Origin: Amphibalanus amphitrite
Lineage: Eukaryota; Arthropoda; Thecostraca; Balanomorpha; Balanidae
Length of the DNA stretch: 64,000 bases
Direction: 5' to 3'
NCBI RefSeq assembly: GCF_019059575.1
Contig: NW_024881573.1
Span: 124,001 to 188,000 of the forward strand
The notes under the pieces were generated by a model. That model made no database searches, was not told where the DNA came from, and saw only the letters and a list, made by a program, of their open reading frames with translations. Positions 11,601-20,213 of this stretch are shown piece after piece (positions within the stretch are counted from its first letter, which is position 1; the number at the start of each line of letters is the position of its first letter). Made by a program: the position numbers and the translations under genes.

Positions 11601-12993
11601 CCAGGGTGGTGAACCATTGCGCACCGGCCATTGAGTCCAACGCGTCATCAACTCGAGGGAGAGGGTATGCCACTCCTTTCGTGACTCCATTCACCGCCCT
11701 CATGTCTACACAGAAGCGAAAAGAGCCGTCCTTCTTTCGCACCAGGACGACGGGGGAACACCATGGACTGGTGCTCTCCTCTATCACCCCGTCCCTCAGC
11801 ATCTGCTCCTTCTGCAGCTCCACTTGGTCTCGTATTGACGTCGGTATCCTGCGGGCCGGCTGCCGGATCGGAGTGGCATCGCCTGTGTCAATCCGATGCT
11901 GCACCAAGTGGGTGCGTCCAATGTCTCCTGGGTGCTGACTGAATATGTCCCGGTACTCCGACACCAGGCTTCTTAGCCGGGACTTGCCATCCTCAGACAT
12001 GTCGGAGCCGTCCACGTCGACTGCTGTGACTGGTGCCGGAACATCATCATCATCGCCTTGGTCGCCGTCGCTGCCCCGCGGCGACCCGCCACCGGTGACA
12101 GCGCCGGCGTGAAGACCATCATCCTCACTCAGATCGAATTCGTTGTCACCTCCCGGCAGAATCGTGTACAGCGTCCCGATATCGCTGCCCTTAAGAAATC
12201 TGGCCTCGTGGGAACCGACATTAGTCAGCTGTATCGGAACAGTGCCATTACCATCCACAGTCACCACCTCCCTCGGAATCAGGAGGTCCTCCCTCAGCGC
12301 CGTGTGACTGGGCTCGATCACTCCCTGCAGCGCACACGGGTTACTCACCTTCCCGTTGACTGGTACCACAGAAGCTCTGACGACGATGACTGACCGCGCC
12401 GGCACCACCGTCGTGGCGGCCAACAGAACTCTCGCCCGACTGGGTCGAATGGCGCTGTACGGAGGCAGACGAATTGACATCCCGGCCAGTCTGATCACTC
12501 CCGCCTCGTCATCGATAACAGTGCCATGACGGCAGCAAAAATCACGCCCCAGGACCAGCTCGTACATCAGTCCCTTGACCACTGCCGCGCTGGGAGTAGC
12601 GAATGTCTTTCCCTGGATTTCGATTGTCAGGTCTTGAACAACCCCCGTGATGTGAAGCGGCTCACCGCCCGCCCCTCGTGCCGTCTGGGATGGCGTCGTT
12701 AGCCGACACCCCAGCTCCCGCTGGACATGCTCCTGCAGACCATCGCGAATCATCGTGAAGTCCGCCCCGGAATCCACCAGGGCCCAGACTCGCCGTGTTC
12801 CCAACTGCACCTCGACCACCGACGCCGTGATCTGGGACCCTGATGGACGCCGGGCCGATGCTTGTCCCTCAGCACCGGCCGCCATCAGTTTTCCTGACCG
12901 GTGTACTGGGGCTCGTGACGGCTGCTTTGGACTGGTCCGGTATGCGACCGCTGGTCCATCGGGACTGGGAGCATGCGGCAGTCCGCCAGCCAA
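8668..12993 (-). CDS. Gypsy Pol polyprotein: protease, RT, RNase H, integrase (1441 aa)
   Basis: Intact frame. A retropepsin-like protease has D-S-G-A-D at about residue 74. Reverse transcriptase spans about 400-600, with F-R-F-C-V-D, L-D-M-A-A-G-Y-W-Q and catalytic Y-L-D-D (about 526). RNase H begins at L-Y-T-D-A-C-N (about 676). Integrase has an H-H-C-C zinc finger (C-E-G-C-T-L-C-Q, about 1033), catalytic residues in A-A-D-I-T, H-S-D-Q-G-S-Q-F and M-V-E-R-F-N (about 1067, 1124, 1158), and a C-terminal G-P-W module (about 1297). It makes cDNA and inserts it. Between RNase H and integrase lies a 150-residue spacer with a hydrophobic stretch W-L-C-A-L-V-M-A-I-T-M-V-I that could span a membrane, which is odd for Pol. 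The frame is -1 relative to gag and overlaps it by about 110 bp. Confidence 0.95.
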   Translation of the reverse strand: MAGGLPHAPSPDGPAVAYRTSPKQPSRAPVHRSGKLMAAGAEGQASARRPSGSQITASVVEVQLGTRRVWALVDSGADFTMIRDGLQEHVQRELGCRLTTPSQTARGAGGEPLHITGVVQDLTIEIQGKTFATPSAAVVKGLMYELVLGRDFCCRHGTVIDDEAGVIRLAGMSIRLPPYSAIRPSRARVLLAATTVVPARSVIVVRASVVPVNGKVSNPCALQGVIEPSHTALREDLLIPREVVTVDGNGTVPIQLTNVGSHEARFLKGSDIGTLYTILPGGDNEFDLSEDDGLHAGAVTGGGSPRGSDGDQGDDDDVPAPVTAVDVDGSDMSEDGKSRLRSLVSEYRDIFSQHPGDIGRTHLVQHRIDTGDATPIRQPARRIPTSIRDQVELQKEQMLRDGVIEESTSPWCSPVVLVRKKDGSFRFCVDMRAVNGVTKGVAYPLPRVDDALDSMAGAQWFTTLDMAAGYWQVGMSPEDREKTAFTTGRGLQQFRVMPFGLKNASATFQRLMELMLAGLDTKTCLVYLDDVVLFNRTESEHLDTLEEVFGRIRRAGLKLKPSKCHLAKKEVTFLGHQVSEEGIRPDLRNVEKVLTWPAPVTDDEMKSFLGLCGYYAKFIENYAEVSRPLRSAALSPGRLDWTAEMTHAFNQLKSVLASPPVLSLPSFKGTFVLYTDACNGSVGSVLAERVGETERVVAYDSKALTKSQMKWPTYDKELWAIVHAIRRFRQYTVGAKFLIVTDHKPLANIPQSIAVERDGTGRRGRWAVELSTFDFEVALKPGVDHGNADALSRRPTGLKEALPDTATAVTALISSEDAGVDSTRAADTAVASWLCALVMAITMVIAKAALTPAEDRQDDGSAAVMRRTARDDGSSGISRVEGGPPSPDGGTGDASRTGAVNAVEQTIEGGADPIGDRMDTGQDIRRAQENDGVLQKIRGWLSRGEQPKPAEMGEWKQVLNSRWAEVKVVDGVVGITSGDTFRAAVPKKLRHDVMAMAHDHVTSGHLGRQRTSFRVRRRFIWPGMYGEIRAFCEGCTLCQRRQRPAPAKRAPMVTELTSKPFERIAADITEMPTSLRGNKCALVIMDYFSKYVRIYPMANQKTETVLEGLLDWVHDFGVPERLHSDQGSQFESRLFQAMCERLGIKKTRTTPYHPESDGMVERFNRTLKDMISKYIDKEGLHWDEEVKAYAMAYNSSVHSTTGYTPYFLVHGFEPRMPLDAAYGPPPEAVPVWSYLEDRLRVIRAAYERVRSNSARASQEACKRYNQKGRAHAYQVGDKVLVRDFTASAGGKPKLGLPYKGPWTVVGHIDERNSGVVYRVVGSDGKTRVLHHNHLKPFKEKRQRTGGERTGQDREATRVRQAAPTPRPADEQGGGRFADDERSGIPQHLLLFQCRPPAAGAPGGVGEGRADEPPIYGPPTPRFTRAGRMSRPVVPYQAGSAF

Positions 12994-14075
12994 TGCCCGT
13001 CCCTACCGCAGCCGAGACAGAACGGGAGTCTCTGTGGTGTAGCAGACTGCCGAGCCGAGCGCGGGCAGTTACGCACCATGTGCCCAGCCTCACCGCATCC
13101 AAAGCAACGGCCTACGTTTTCGGTGGACTGGCGGCCTCTACCTGCGGTTCCCTGCACCGTACACGCGCGCCGCGTGTGACCGATCTGGCCGCAGTTATAA
13201 CAGCGCAGGTTGACCGGGGTCGCGGCTGTCGTTAGAGCCACCGCTGACTGATCATAGGCGAGCTGACTAGACTGTCTGCCCCCCAGCTGCCCGCCGTGGT
13301 GGCCAGACGTGTCGAGCTCGTGCAGCATTTGCTGCATTTCCATCATGCGGCGCTCCAGCGCCCGCACCCGATCCGTCTCCGTCTCATCGCCGCCTCGTCC
13401 CGCGGCAGGTAAGTCACCGGCGACTGATACCACTTCCCGACCGCGCGGCAGCGCCGTCACGGGACCCGCGACTGCGCCCTCCTGTGAGTTAGCAGCAGGA
13501 GCCGCCACTGCAACGGCGCCAGCCGCCGCTGCAGCCGATTGCCGGACTGCCAGCATCGCATCGTGACGTGTCTGCAGCTCTCGGGCTGCAGAAATTGCAG
13601 CTGACAGCGTTTTCAGATTTTTGCTGCACAGCTGACTCTGAAGCTGCTCGTTACGCAGTCCGCACAGAAAACGGCTCGTCAAATGGAACTCGACCGGGGC
13701 GTCTCCCACGCCCTCGTCTGGATACGCGGCGCGTCCCAGATGACGGATACGATCGGCAAAATCGGCTACTGTCTCCCCAGGTGTCTGCATCGCGCGTGCC
13801 AGTTCCGCCTGTGCCTGCAGTGGACCAACCTCAGAGCCGTAACGCACACTCAGCGCCTCGACAACCTGTGCATAATCGGCCTGGGCAGCCGCCGACAACG
13901 ACGCATATAGGTCCAGAGCCCCATCTTCCAGCAGGGCCGGCAAACACTGCAGACGTTCCGCGGCAGACCAGGTAACAGTTTGTGCCTCGAAACAGTTCAG
14001 CCAGCGGCGCCATTCCTGCCCATTTGCACCGGTAAAGGGTTTAGCCTTTGACATAAAAATCAACCTGGGATCCAT
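12885..14075 (-). CDS. Gypsy Gag nucleocapsid protein (396 aa)
   Basis: First gene of the Gypsy element, starting 162 bp inside the 5' LTR. The N-terminal 190 residues resemble the Ty3/Gypsy Gag fold (W-R-R-W-L-N-C-F-E near the start, R-F-L-C-G-L-R-N-E-Q-L later). The C-terminal part has three C-x2-C-x4-H-x4-C zinc knuckles (C-Y-N-C-G, C-F-G-C-G and C-L-G-C-G) between about residues 290 and 370. Gag packages the element RNA in cytoplasmic particles. The run G-G-A-A-A-A-C just before the gag stop could serve frameshifting into pol, but it is not a perfect slippery heptamer. Confidence 0.9.
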   Translation of the reverse strand: MDPRLIFMSKAKPFTGANGQEWRRWLNCFEAQTVTWSAAERLQCLPALLEDGALDLYASLSAAAQADYAQVVEALSVRYGSEVGPLQAQAELARAMQTPGETVADFADRIRHLGRAAYPDEGVGDAPVEFHLTSRFLCGLRNEQLQSQLCSKNLKTLSAAISAARELQTRHDAMLAVRQSAAAAAGAVAVAAPAANSQEGAVAGPVTALPRGREVVSVAGDLPAAGRGGDETETDRVRALERRMMEMQQMLHELDTSGHHGGQLGGRQSSQLAYDQSAVALTTAATPVNLRCYNCGQIGHTRRACTVQGTAGRGRQSTENVGRCFGCGEAGHMVRNCPRSARQSATPQRLPFCLGCGRDGHWLADCRMLPVPMDQRSHTGPVQSSRHEPQYTGQEN

Positions 14076-14214
14076 TTCTCCCTCAAACTGACAAAAACCG
14101 ACCGTAATATTTACACTACACGATATCCTATTCCGCCGAAAACATCGATCAAAATGCCGGTCGCAGCTACCTTACCGTGATTCTGGCTCACCAGCTCCGG
14201 TTTTTCGGTCGTGG

Positions 14215-14236
14215 CGTCCTACCGACCGCGCCAATT
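14215..14236 (-). other. Gypsy primer-binding site candidate
   Basis: Directly inside the 5' LTR, minus strand, the sequence after two bases begins TGGCGCGGTCGGTAGGA. A TGG start just after the LTR is the usual pattern for pairing with a tRNA 3' CCA. The tRNA was not identified. Confidence 0.6.
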
Positions 14237-14429
14237 TGTAACGTTTCTTCTGTATTTTCACTTTCACACAATACTATGTACACACACATCGGCAGCCCCG
14301 CGTCCCCGTCCTCTCGGCTCGCGGCCCGCCAGCCGACTGCCTGCCGCGCCGGCCGCGCCGGCGCGCGCCGACAACTTCCGGGCCGTGCCGCTAGGTGGCA
14401 GCAGCTGCCGGCCGCTACAAACCTCTACA
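14237..14429 (-). repeat. Gypsy 5' LTR
   Basis: 193 bp, matches 2720-2909 apart from a 3-bp indel near 14370. Followed by the target duplication TTCG. Confidence 0.93.
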
Positions 14430-14433
14430 TTCG

Positions 14434-15017
14434 GAATGCTCAATCCTTCCTCTGTTGATATGTGTAAAGACTAAATTTCAAATTAAAGACATCTAGGTGG
14501 TGGATGCTCTTAAAGAGGGACATGTCAAAAACTCAGACAAGAAAAAACGCGGGGTAAGACGGACCACCCAGCAGTGCCTGCTATCAGTTCATGTGTGTTA
14601 CACTTCTGCTCTCTACTCTTGTAAGAAAAAGTAACCAGAATGGTAAAATAACAAAATAAACCTTTATTCTTTACTCATGTCTGATGGAAGTGCAGTTAAA
14701 AGCTGGGAACATATTGTTGATTGTCGTTTTGCATGAATGCATGCTAACTGAGCACTTGCATGCATGGCTCACATGCAACAAAGACTCCTTCCTGAAAAAT
14801 TAGCTTGCTTAAACTTGTGTCAATGTTTTGGAAAAGAACTTTCCATATGCAAGGTACAATGGACCATCACAGGGTAAGATGGACCACAGTGGTCCGTCTT
14901 GTCCCAAATCTAAATTCTGTCATTATAATGACGTATATGTCAAATAGCCCAACATTGCAAAACCTTGCCTTTCCTAAAGTGTGACTATAACTAAGTCTAT
15001 AACTTTGTTCTTCACAG
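14434..15017. other. Remainder of the TA-flanked host element, non-coding
   Basis: Resumes the element broken by the Gypsy insertion. It has repeated GGTAAGAYGGACC words and the short inverted repeat GGACCACAGTGGTCC near 14880. No gene is seen. Confidence 0.5.
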
Positions 15018-16019
15018 TTAACCCTATTCCTGGCGGGGGGGGGGGGCTCAGGAGCCCCCCCCCCTGAGGTTTTTTGGTTATTTCTCCCAAACGCGTTGAG
15101 CTAGGAAGCTCAAATTTTCTGACTTTTCCTAAAAGGCTTCTACGCAACATGTCTGAAAATTTTGAGTTGATCTGACCTCAGGTCAGGTCACCAGAGGCGG
15201 TTTGGTGACCCTACCTCAGAAAAGTTTGCAATCACGCCAGAGCTAGAGTTTTTGACCGATCAATTTCTTCTCTTCAGGCTTTAGTTAGGGTACCAGTATG
15301 TGCAATTTGTATATCTCGTAATTTTGATATCGGTGACCTAAGGTCAGGTCAGTTTCGCGACCTCCCCATTATAAGTCAATGGGGGAAAATCAACTCCCTG
15401 TTTTTACCACTAAAACGGGTCGGAATGGCCCCATATACCATACATGACTTCATATACGATCAACCTTCACTACCTTGAGGTCTGTTTTGCTGTTGGGCAG
15501 CTGTGAGGTCATGTGACGTCATCAAAGGTCACCAAAGGTTTTTGGCCAATAACTCCGTACAGGAACAAGATACAGACGCGTGGATGGTCTCATTGTGTTC
15601 AGCTCGTCAAGACGCATCGAATGATATACATGATGACCTCGAGGTCACGTGACCTGAGGTCAACCTTTGACCTTGACTTTGCGAGGTCAACATATATATC
15701 ATTCGATGCGGATTGACGAGAGGATCACGATGATGCCCTTAGTTTGTTCCTATCTTGACTAATTCGAAAGTTATTCGAGAAAAACTCTCGCCATATCTAG
15801 CGCCGCCATTTTGACTTTTTCGACCCCTGTGACGTCATCTTTGACCTGACCTGAAAATGACCTTTGTAAAAATTGTAGATCTTGACCGTGCGTATCCGAT
15901 GCCGTTTACCGTTTGTCGCTATCTTGCTTCGTTCTCGAGATCTCAGGGGGGGCCGAATCGGCCCCCCCCCCCCCCCGCCAGTTTCTTGTCCCGGCGGAGC
16001 CCGCCAGGAATAGGGTTAA
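15018..16019. mobile_element. TTAA-flanked repeat with CCCTATTCCTGGCGGG ends
   Basis: TTAA at 15018-15021 and 16016-16019. Inverted ends read CCCTATTCCTGGCGGG / CCCGCCAGGAATAGGG, next to G-run/C-run hairpins. The 1.0-kb interior is non-coding with many AGGTCA/TGACCT hexamers. It interrupts the TA-flanked element. Confidence 0.88.
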
Positions 16020-16390
16020 GTGCAAAATAGAAACTAATCATGCAAGACAGGCGCCGTAATTGAATCACCCGTAGACCTCGTATATTAGATCGGTTTGACG
16101 AAAAACAACATTTTTCTCAATAACTCAAAAGCTATGCATCCTAGCAGCATGAGCTCAAGGTGGCCATTGTTACGAAGGAAAACAAACATAGTGAGTGCAT
16201 AAAGCAGTAGATACCAGCAGCGGTTCAGCCGGGAGGGCTGGTGGTCCGTCTTGCCCCGCTGGGCCGTCTTACCCCACCTTCCCCTATGTTGTTTATCTGT
16301 GGCATGGGTTGATAATCATTAAAATGATAATTAGTCCAAAGCGATTGTTTTATTGTATGGGTGCTTTCAGGGGTCATACAGCTCCCTTCA

Positions 16391-16530
16391 TGGGCGCAGA
16401 AATGCGCTACGAATATTTGCGCCTACGAAGAAATGCGAGACGAAATAATGCGACACGAATAAATGCGCCGACGAAGATTTGCGGACGAAGAATTGCGCGA
16501 CGAAGAAATGCCATACGAAGATTTGTCCTG
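16391..16530. repeat. Degenerate short tandem repeat, AAATGCGnnACGAAG
   Basis: About nine imperfect units of roughly 15 bp, in which ATGCG or TTGCG alternates with ACGAA at regular spacing. The repeat has drifted but the register is kept. No coding frame is evident. Confidence 0.7.
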
Positions 16531-16665
16531 GAATCTTCAGACTGGGCCCACTAGCTTGCTGTGAACTCCGACTTATTGAGATCTACTCACTGATATAGGG
16601 CTCCGATATTTGGAATGAGATTTAGAACACCAATACAGGCCCAAGTGGTTAATTTTCTTTAAAAC

Positions 16666-17774
16666 GTCATGTCTTAATAGTTAATACCCAGGTAAATGCT
16701 TATTTGAAATTGTTTTAACGGACTTTCACTGGGTAGTGGGTAAAAGCTATTATTGGTCCCGGTACTCCGACTTGTATTGAAAAGTCTTCGATGGGGCACA
16801 CATACAAACAGACAAAATCAAATGTAGGTTTAAAACAGACAAAAATCAGGTAGCCATTTTTCGCAACACATCAATCAAATTTCTAAATATCCAGCACGTG
16901 ATGCACAACTTGCCTATTCTCATATGTAAAACACAGCCAATAGGTACACTTCCTCTTCCAAAGAAAAACTACTGTTTTAGAGCACTGTCCCATATGGGGC
17001 TAAGCGAGAATTTACCCACGCCCTGGTTTAAAGACGGATTGCACACTCGAATTTCGATCGCTTCTCTAACCACACGGCGACCCCATGTCGGCTCCACAGC
17101 TGCAGTGCTGGCCTGCCTCGGGTCGAACTGCCGCCCACACTGCAGCCAGTGTTCGGCCAAGGGGGAACTGTCAGTCCTGCAATGCGTTAGATCCGCGGCG
17201 TGCTTCTCCAAAGGGGTGGTGTACAAGACCTCGTGCGAGTGTGGTGCAACGTACGTTGGTGAAACAGGGCGCCCCAAGAACGTACGGCTCAAGGAGCACG
17301 CCGCGGATCTAACGCATTGCAGGACTGACAGTTCCCCCTTGGCCGAACACTGGCTGCAGTGTGGGCGGCAGTTCGACCCGAGGCAGGCCAGCACTGCAGC
17401 TGTGGAGCCGACATGGGGTCGCCGTGTGGTTAGAGAAGCGATCGAAATTCGAGTGTGCAATCCGTCTTTAAACCAGGGCGTGGGTAAATTCTCGCTTAGC
17501 CCCATATGGGACAGTGCTCTAAAACAGTAGTTTTTCTTTGGAAGAGGAAGTGTACCTATTGGCTGTGTTTTACATATGAGAATAGGCAAGTTGTGCATCA
17601 CGTGCTGGATATTTAGAAATTTGATTGATGTGTTGCGAAAAATGGCTACCTGATTTTTGTCTGTTTTAAACCTATGTGTGCCCCATCGAAGACTTTTCAA
17701 TACAAGTCGGAGTACCGGGACCAATAATAGCTTTTACCCACTACCCAGTGAAAGTCCGTTAAAACAATTTCAAA
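16666..17774. mobile_element. Fold-back Penelope-like retroelement fragment
   Basis: Inverted arms 16702-17203 (502 bp) and 17296-17775 (480 bp) flank a 92-bp spacer. They are almost identical apart from a 22-bp insertion in the left arm. The insertion is flanked by a 12-bp duplication TTTCTTTAAAAC (16654-16665, 17775-17786), and the uninterrupted site is seen near 51635. Penelope elements are known to carry partial inverted copies at their ends; here only the 3' end is present, twice. Confidence 0.85.
17206..17530 (+). pseudogene. Penelope GIY-YIG endonuclease, C-terminal fragment
   Basis: The frame crossing the spacer into the right arm encodes a GIY-YIG nuclease core: V-V-Y-K-T-S-C-E-C-G, Y-V-G-E-T-G-R, then R-L-K-E-H, L-A-E-H and R-E-A-I-E-I. 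This cysteine-containing form is typical of the endonuclease that follows the reverse transcriptase in Penelope-like elements and opens the target site. The reverse transcriptase is missing. Sequence to the left of the spacer is the inverted copy of the same gene, so frames running into it are not genuine. The fragment ends at the stop at 17528-17530. Confidence 0.85.
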
Positions 17775-18000
17775 TTTCTTTAAAACATAAGTAAAAAGGG
17801 CCCACTTTCGTTATATATTATGCCCCAGGTCCCCCAGAAAATGGAATTAATGGGGCCCGGGGGGACGGTCCTCCACGGTTTCTCCGGCACTGATCCCCAC
17901 CAATAAATCAGAATTGAGACCAATATATCCAACCTGTCAAAATCCCTTTCAGATATCATGACTAGTAATCGGCATTGAAAAATCTAAGAGAACGGTATTT

Positions 18001-18243
18001 TTAGATAAATAAAAGAAGTTGACCTTTTCCTCGACATCAAAAATGTAAAAAGCCGAATAATATATTTTAAAAAAACGGTGAGCTTTCGGCCACTGGCCTT
18101 TATCAAACCAACGTGATAACATTGTTATCACGTTGGTTTGATAAAGGCCAGTGGCCGAAAGCTCACCGTTTTTTTAAAATATATTATTCGGCTTTTTACA
18201 TTTTTGATGTCGAGGAAAAGGTCAACTTCTTTTATTTATCTAA
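18001..18243. repeat. Near-perfect 243-bp palindrome
   Basis: Centred on a single T at 18122, with 121-bp arms that I find essentially perfect. It can extrude as a long cruciform or hairpin. The arm contains CTTTCGGCCACTGGCC. Function and family are unknown; a fold-back transposon derivative is likely. Confidence 0.9.
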
Positions 18244-18309
18244 TTATATTCAATATGTTCCTCGCTCGAGCACTTAGTAATATTACCAATCTAGAACGGT
18301 ATTTTGTAA

Positions 18310-18627
18310 ATATTTTACCTATTTGCTGCTCCATAGCTGCATGCTCGTACAGCAGCGGCCAGCAACACCGCAGCAACAGCCAGAAAAATCAAAATATTCA
18401 ACTTATCGGCGATCGAGAGCAACAGCTCGTCCATTGGTTATAATTATCGTGACGTCACGCTCAGCGACCGTCGGCGATCGTCGGATGTTGCCGACATATC
18501 GGGCAATTTTTGAACAACCCTGAATAGCATTTGGCAGCACTTCAGCAACCCAGAGCAACAGAAAAGGCTGTCGCCGAGCAACCGATTGCTGGGAGTTGCC
18601 GACGGGAGTTGCCCGTGTACAACGGGC
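18310..18627. repeat. Inverted copy of the GTTGTACACGGGCAAC family
   Basis: The right end reads GTTGCCCGTGTACAACGGGC next to TTAA at 18628, the inverse of the end at 1010. CAGCAAC and GGCGATCG words recur inside. The left end is degraded, with CAGCAACACCGCAGCAACAG near 18360. Confidence 0.5.
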
Positions 18628-19020
18628 TTAACCCGGCAGTCGCTGGAGTATTCGCCACCCGCCGTTTGCTTGGGGGGGGGGGGCGTTGGACGCCCCCAGC
18701 CGATAACTCGAGAACCAATAGGCGCAGCAAAACGCACGAAGCGGCAAGCGAAAGAACGCGACCAGACGCTTCAGATGAGCATTTGAAAGTTGACTTGTGA
18801 GGTCACAGGTGGGGTCAAGGTCAGGTCAAACACCTGGAATTGGGCCTTCAGTAGCATGAAGTCTAGAACCTCGCACTTAGCACCTCTCCTCGTCCTCATA
18901 AACTCTGTCAAAACTGTAGGTACACAATCCTTCATAAAAGTGCTGCACGAATGTCAGATTCATGAAGCGGTCAGTAAACCATAAGTCAAGGTCAAGGTCA
19001 GGGCAATCAGGTAAGCATAT
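18628..19020. mobile_element. Left end of a TTAA repeat, right end lost
   Basis: Starts TTAACCCGGCAG, has a G-run/C-run hairpin at about 18672-18697, and continues with AGGTCA and GGTCAAGG words near 18800-19010. No matching right end was found, so the extent is approximate. Confidence 0.5.
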
Positions 19021-19293
19021 AGCACCGAAAATCAAAACTGGCATTCGCAGCGTATGAAAAATGTTTTATGGGTACCTTTGGGTATAGAACACGATGGTGA
19101 CATTCATTGTATCATACAAGTATGTTTCGTGTCGAAAAAGACTGATTTAAGAAAAATCTTGTATTGACAGTCTAATGGCGTTTACGGCATGTTTCTACAC
19201 TGATAAGTTAAGATACCCGTCGGGAATTTTTCGGGGTGTCTCACACCCTTATGTATGACACCTGTGAAGACGTACGTTCTGCTCATACATGTA

Positions 19294-19632
19294 GGGGAGA
19301 GTGAGGCACTTTCGTCCATGGGGCACATTCGTTTTCAGCAGTGTATGGGAACACGAGTGACTGACCGAGCTCGAGGTAAATTATGAAAATATTCTATCAT
19401 TGCCGCCATTCGTCCGCTGTAGAAAACAACATTGTATCCGCTATCATGCTTTATAAAAAAAAAACGAAAAGTTGTATTATTCGTGCACTTTCCAAACTTT
19501 TTTCCAGAGCATCCATTTTCGTGATCCTGACTCGGAAATGTTTTAGGAAGGAAGGAAACAATTTTACCCTTGCACCAACCAAAGAACAGTATGGATTTAT
19601 CCATTTTTACACGAATGTGCCCCACTCTCCCC
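19294..19632. mobile_element. 339-bp MITE with GGGGAGAGTGAGGCAC ends
   Basis: Inverted ends GGGGAGAGTGAGGCAC / GTGCCCCACTCTCCCC with TA on both sides (19292-19293, 19633-19634). Non-coding. The ends resemble those of the larger TA-flanked element at 2630-16284, suggesting related mariner-type families. Confidence 0.85.
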
Positions 19633-19691
19633 TATACCTCACAGATCCTTACATAATTCCTAATGACATGTGTCGTGTGTGGTGGGTGGTG

Positions 19692-19820
19692 GTGGACACT
19701 GGACAGGTGTCGAGTGGCGGTGGCGGTGGACAGGTGTCGAGTGGCGGTGGCGGTGGACAGGTGTCGAGTGTGATGGGTGGCGATGGACAGGTGTCGAGTG
19801 TGGTGGGTGGCGATGGACAC
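19692..19820. repeat. Intronic minisatellite built on GGACAGGTGTCGAGTG
   Basis: Four units of about 26-30 bp (GGACAGGTGTCGAGTG plus a GGTGGCGAT-type spacer). On the minus strand it lies immediately downstream of the 5' splice site at 19824. Confidence 0.85.
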
Positions 19821-19824
19821 TGAC

Positions 19825-19975
19825 CTGGTGGCTCCGCTGTCCAGCGTGCAGGACTTGGCGTCTGGACCAAGCAGATAGCCGGGCCGGCACTCGCAGCGGT
19901 ACGAGCCGGGCACCGAGACGCAGATGTGCGCGCACAGTTGGCCCACGAACAAGTCACAGATGTTCTCAGAGTCTG
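19825..19975 (-). CDS. Fibulin-like gene, EGF-like domain exon
   Basis: Minus-strand exon of 151 bp coding for one EGF-like domain with six cysteines: I-C-D-L-F-V-G-Q-L-C-A-H-I-C, then Y-R-C-E-C-R-P-G-Y and K-S-C. The V-P-G-S-Y-R-C stretch is typical of EGF repeats in matrix proteins. The upstream acceptor is a tandem CAGCAG, so the exon may start at 19975 or 19972 with the frame kept. The donor is CAG/GTCAGT at 19825/19824. Two leading bases complete the codon left by the ANATO exon at 20959-21154, and two trailing bases are completed by the exon at 811-926. A secreted matrix protein is expected. Confidence 0.88.
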
Positions 19976-20046
19976 CTGATCGGGAGTGAGTAGGTCATCA
20001 CACAGTGGGGGTAGAGAGACAGCAGGTCATCATACAGTGAGGGATG

Positions 20047-20150
<104 letters not shown>

Positions 20151-20213
20151 GAACACGGGTAACCATACAGTGGAGGGACACAGCAATTCATCGCATCATG
20201 AGGGGACAGCAGA

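Larger units (their letters stand above)
16545..17892. mobile_element. hAT-related fragment, split by a Penelope insertion
   Basis: 16545-16665 plus 17775-17892 together match the uninterrupted stretch at about 51530-51778, the right end of a complete hAT-like element. The terminal TTTCTCCGGCACTG resembles TTTCTCCGGCCCTG there. The left end of this copy was not found. Confidence 0.7.

Noticed and set aside
12870..12910. Canonical -1 slippery heptamer between gag and pol
   Set aside because: The sequence G-GAA-AAC precedes the gag stop in the right frame relation, but the first three bases are not identical, so I note it only as a candidate.
16969..17724. A 251-aa minus-strand protein mirroring the plus-strand frame
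   Set aside because: Arises because the region is an inverted repeat; only the plus-strand part from about 17206 has GIY-YIG motifs in sense.
18123..18175. Hammerhead-ribozyme-like core (TTGATAAAGGCC...GGCCGAAA) in the palindrome
   Set aside because: The C3/G8 core positions are both changed and the strands needed for stem III are not in the right order; only a resemblance.
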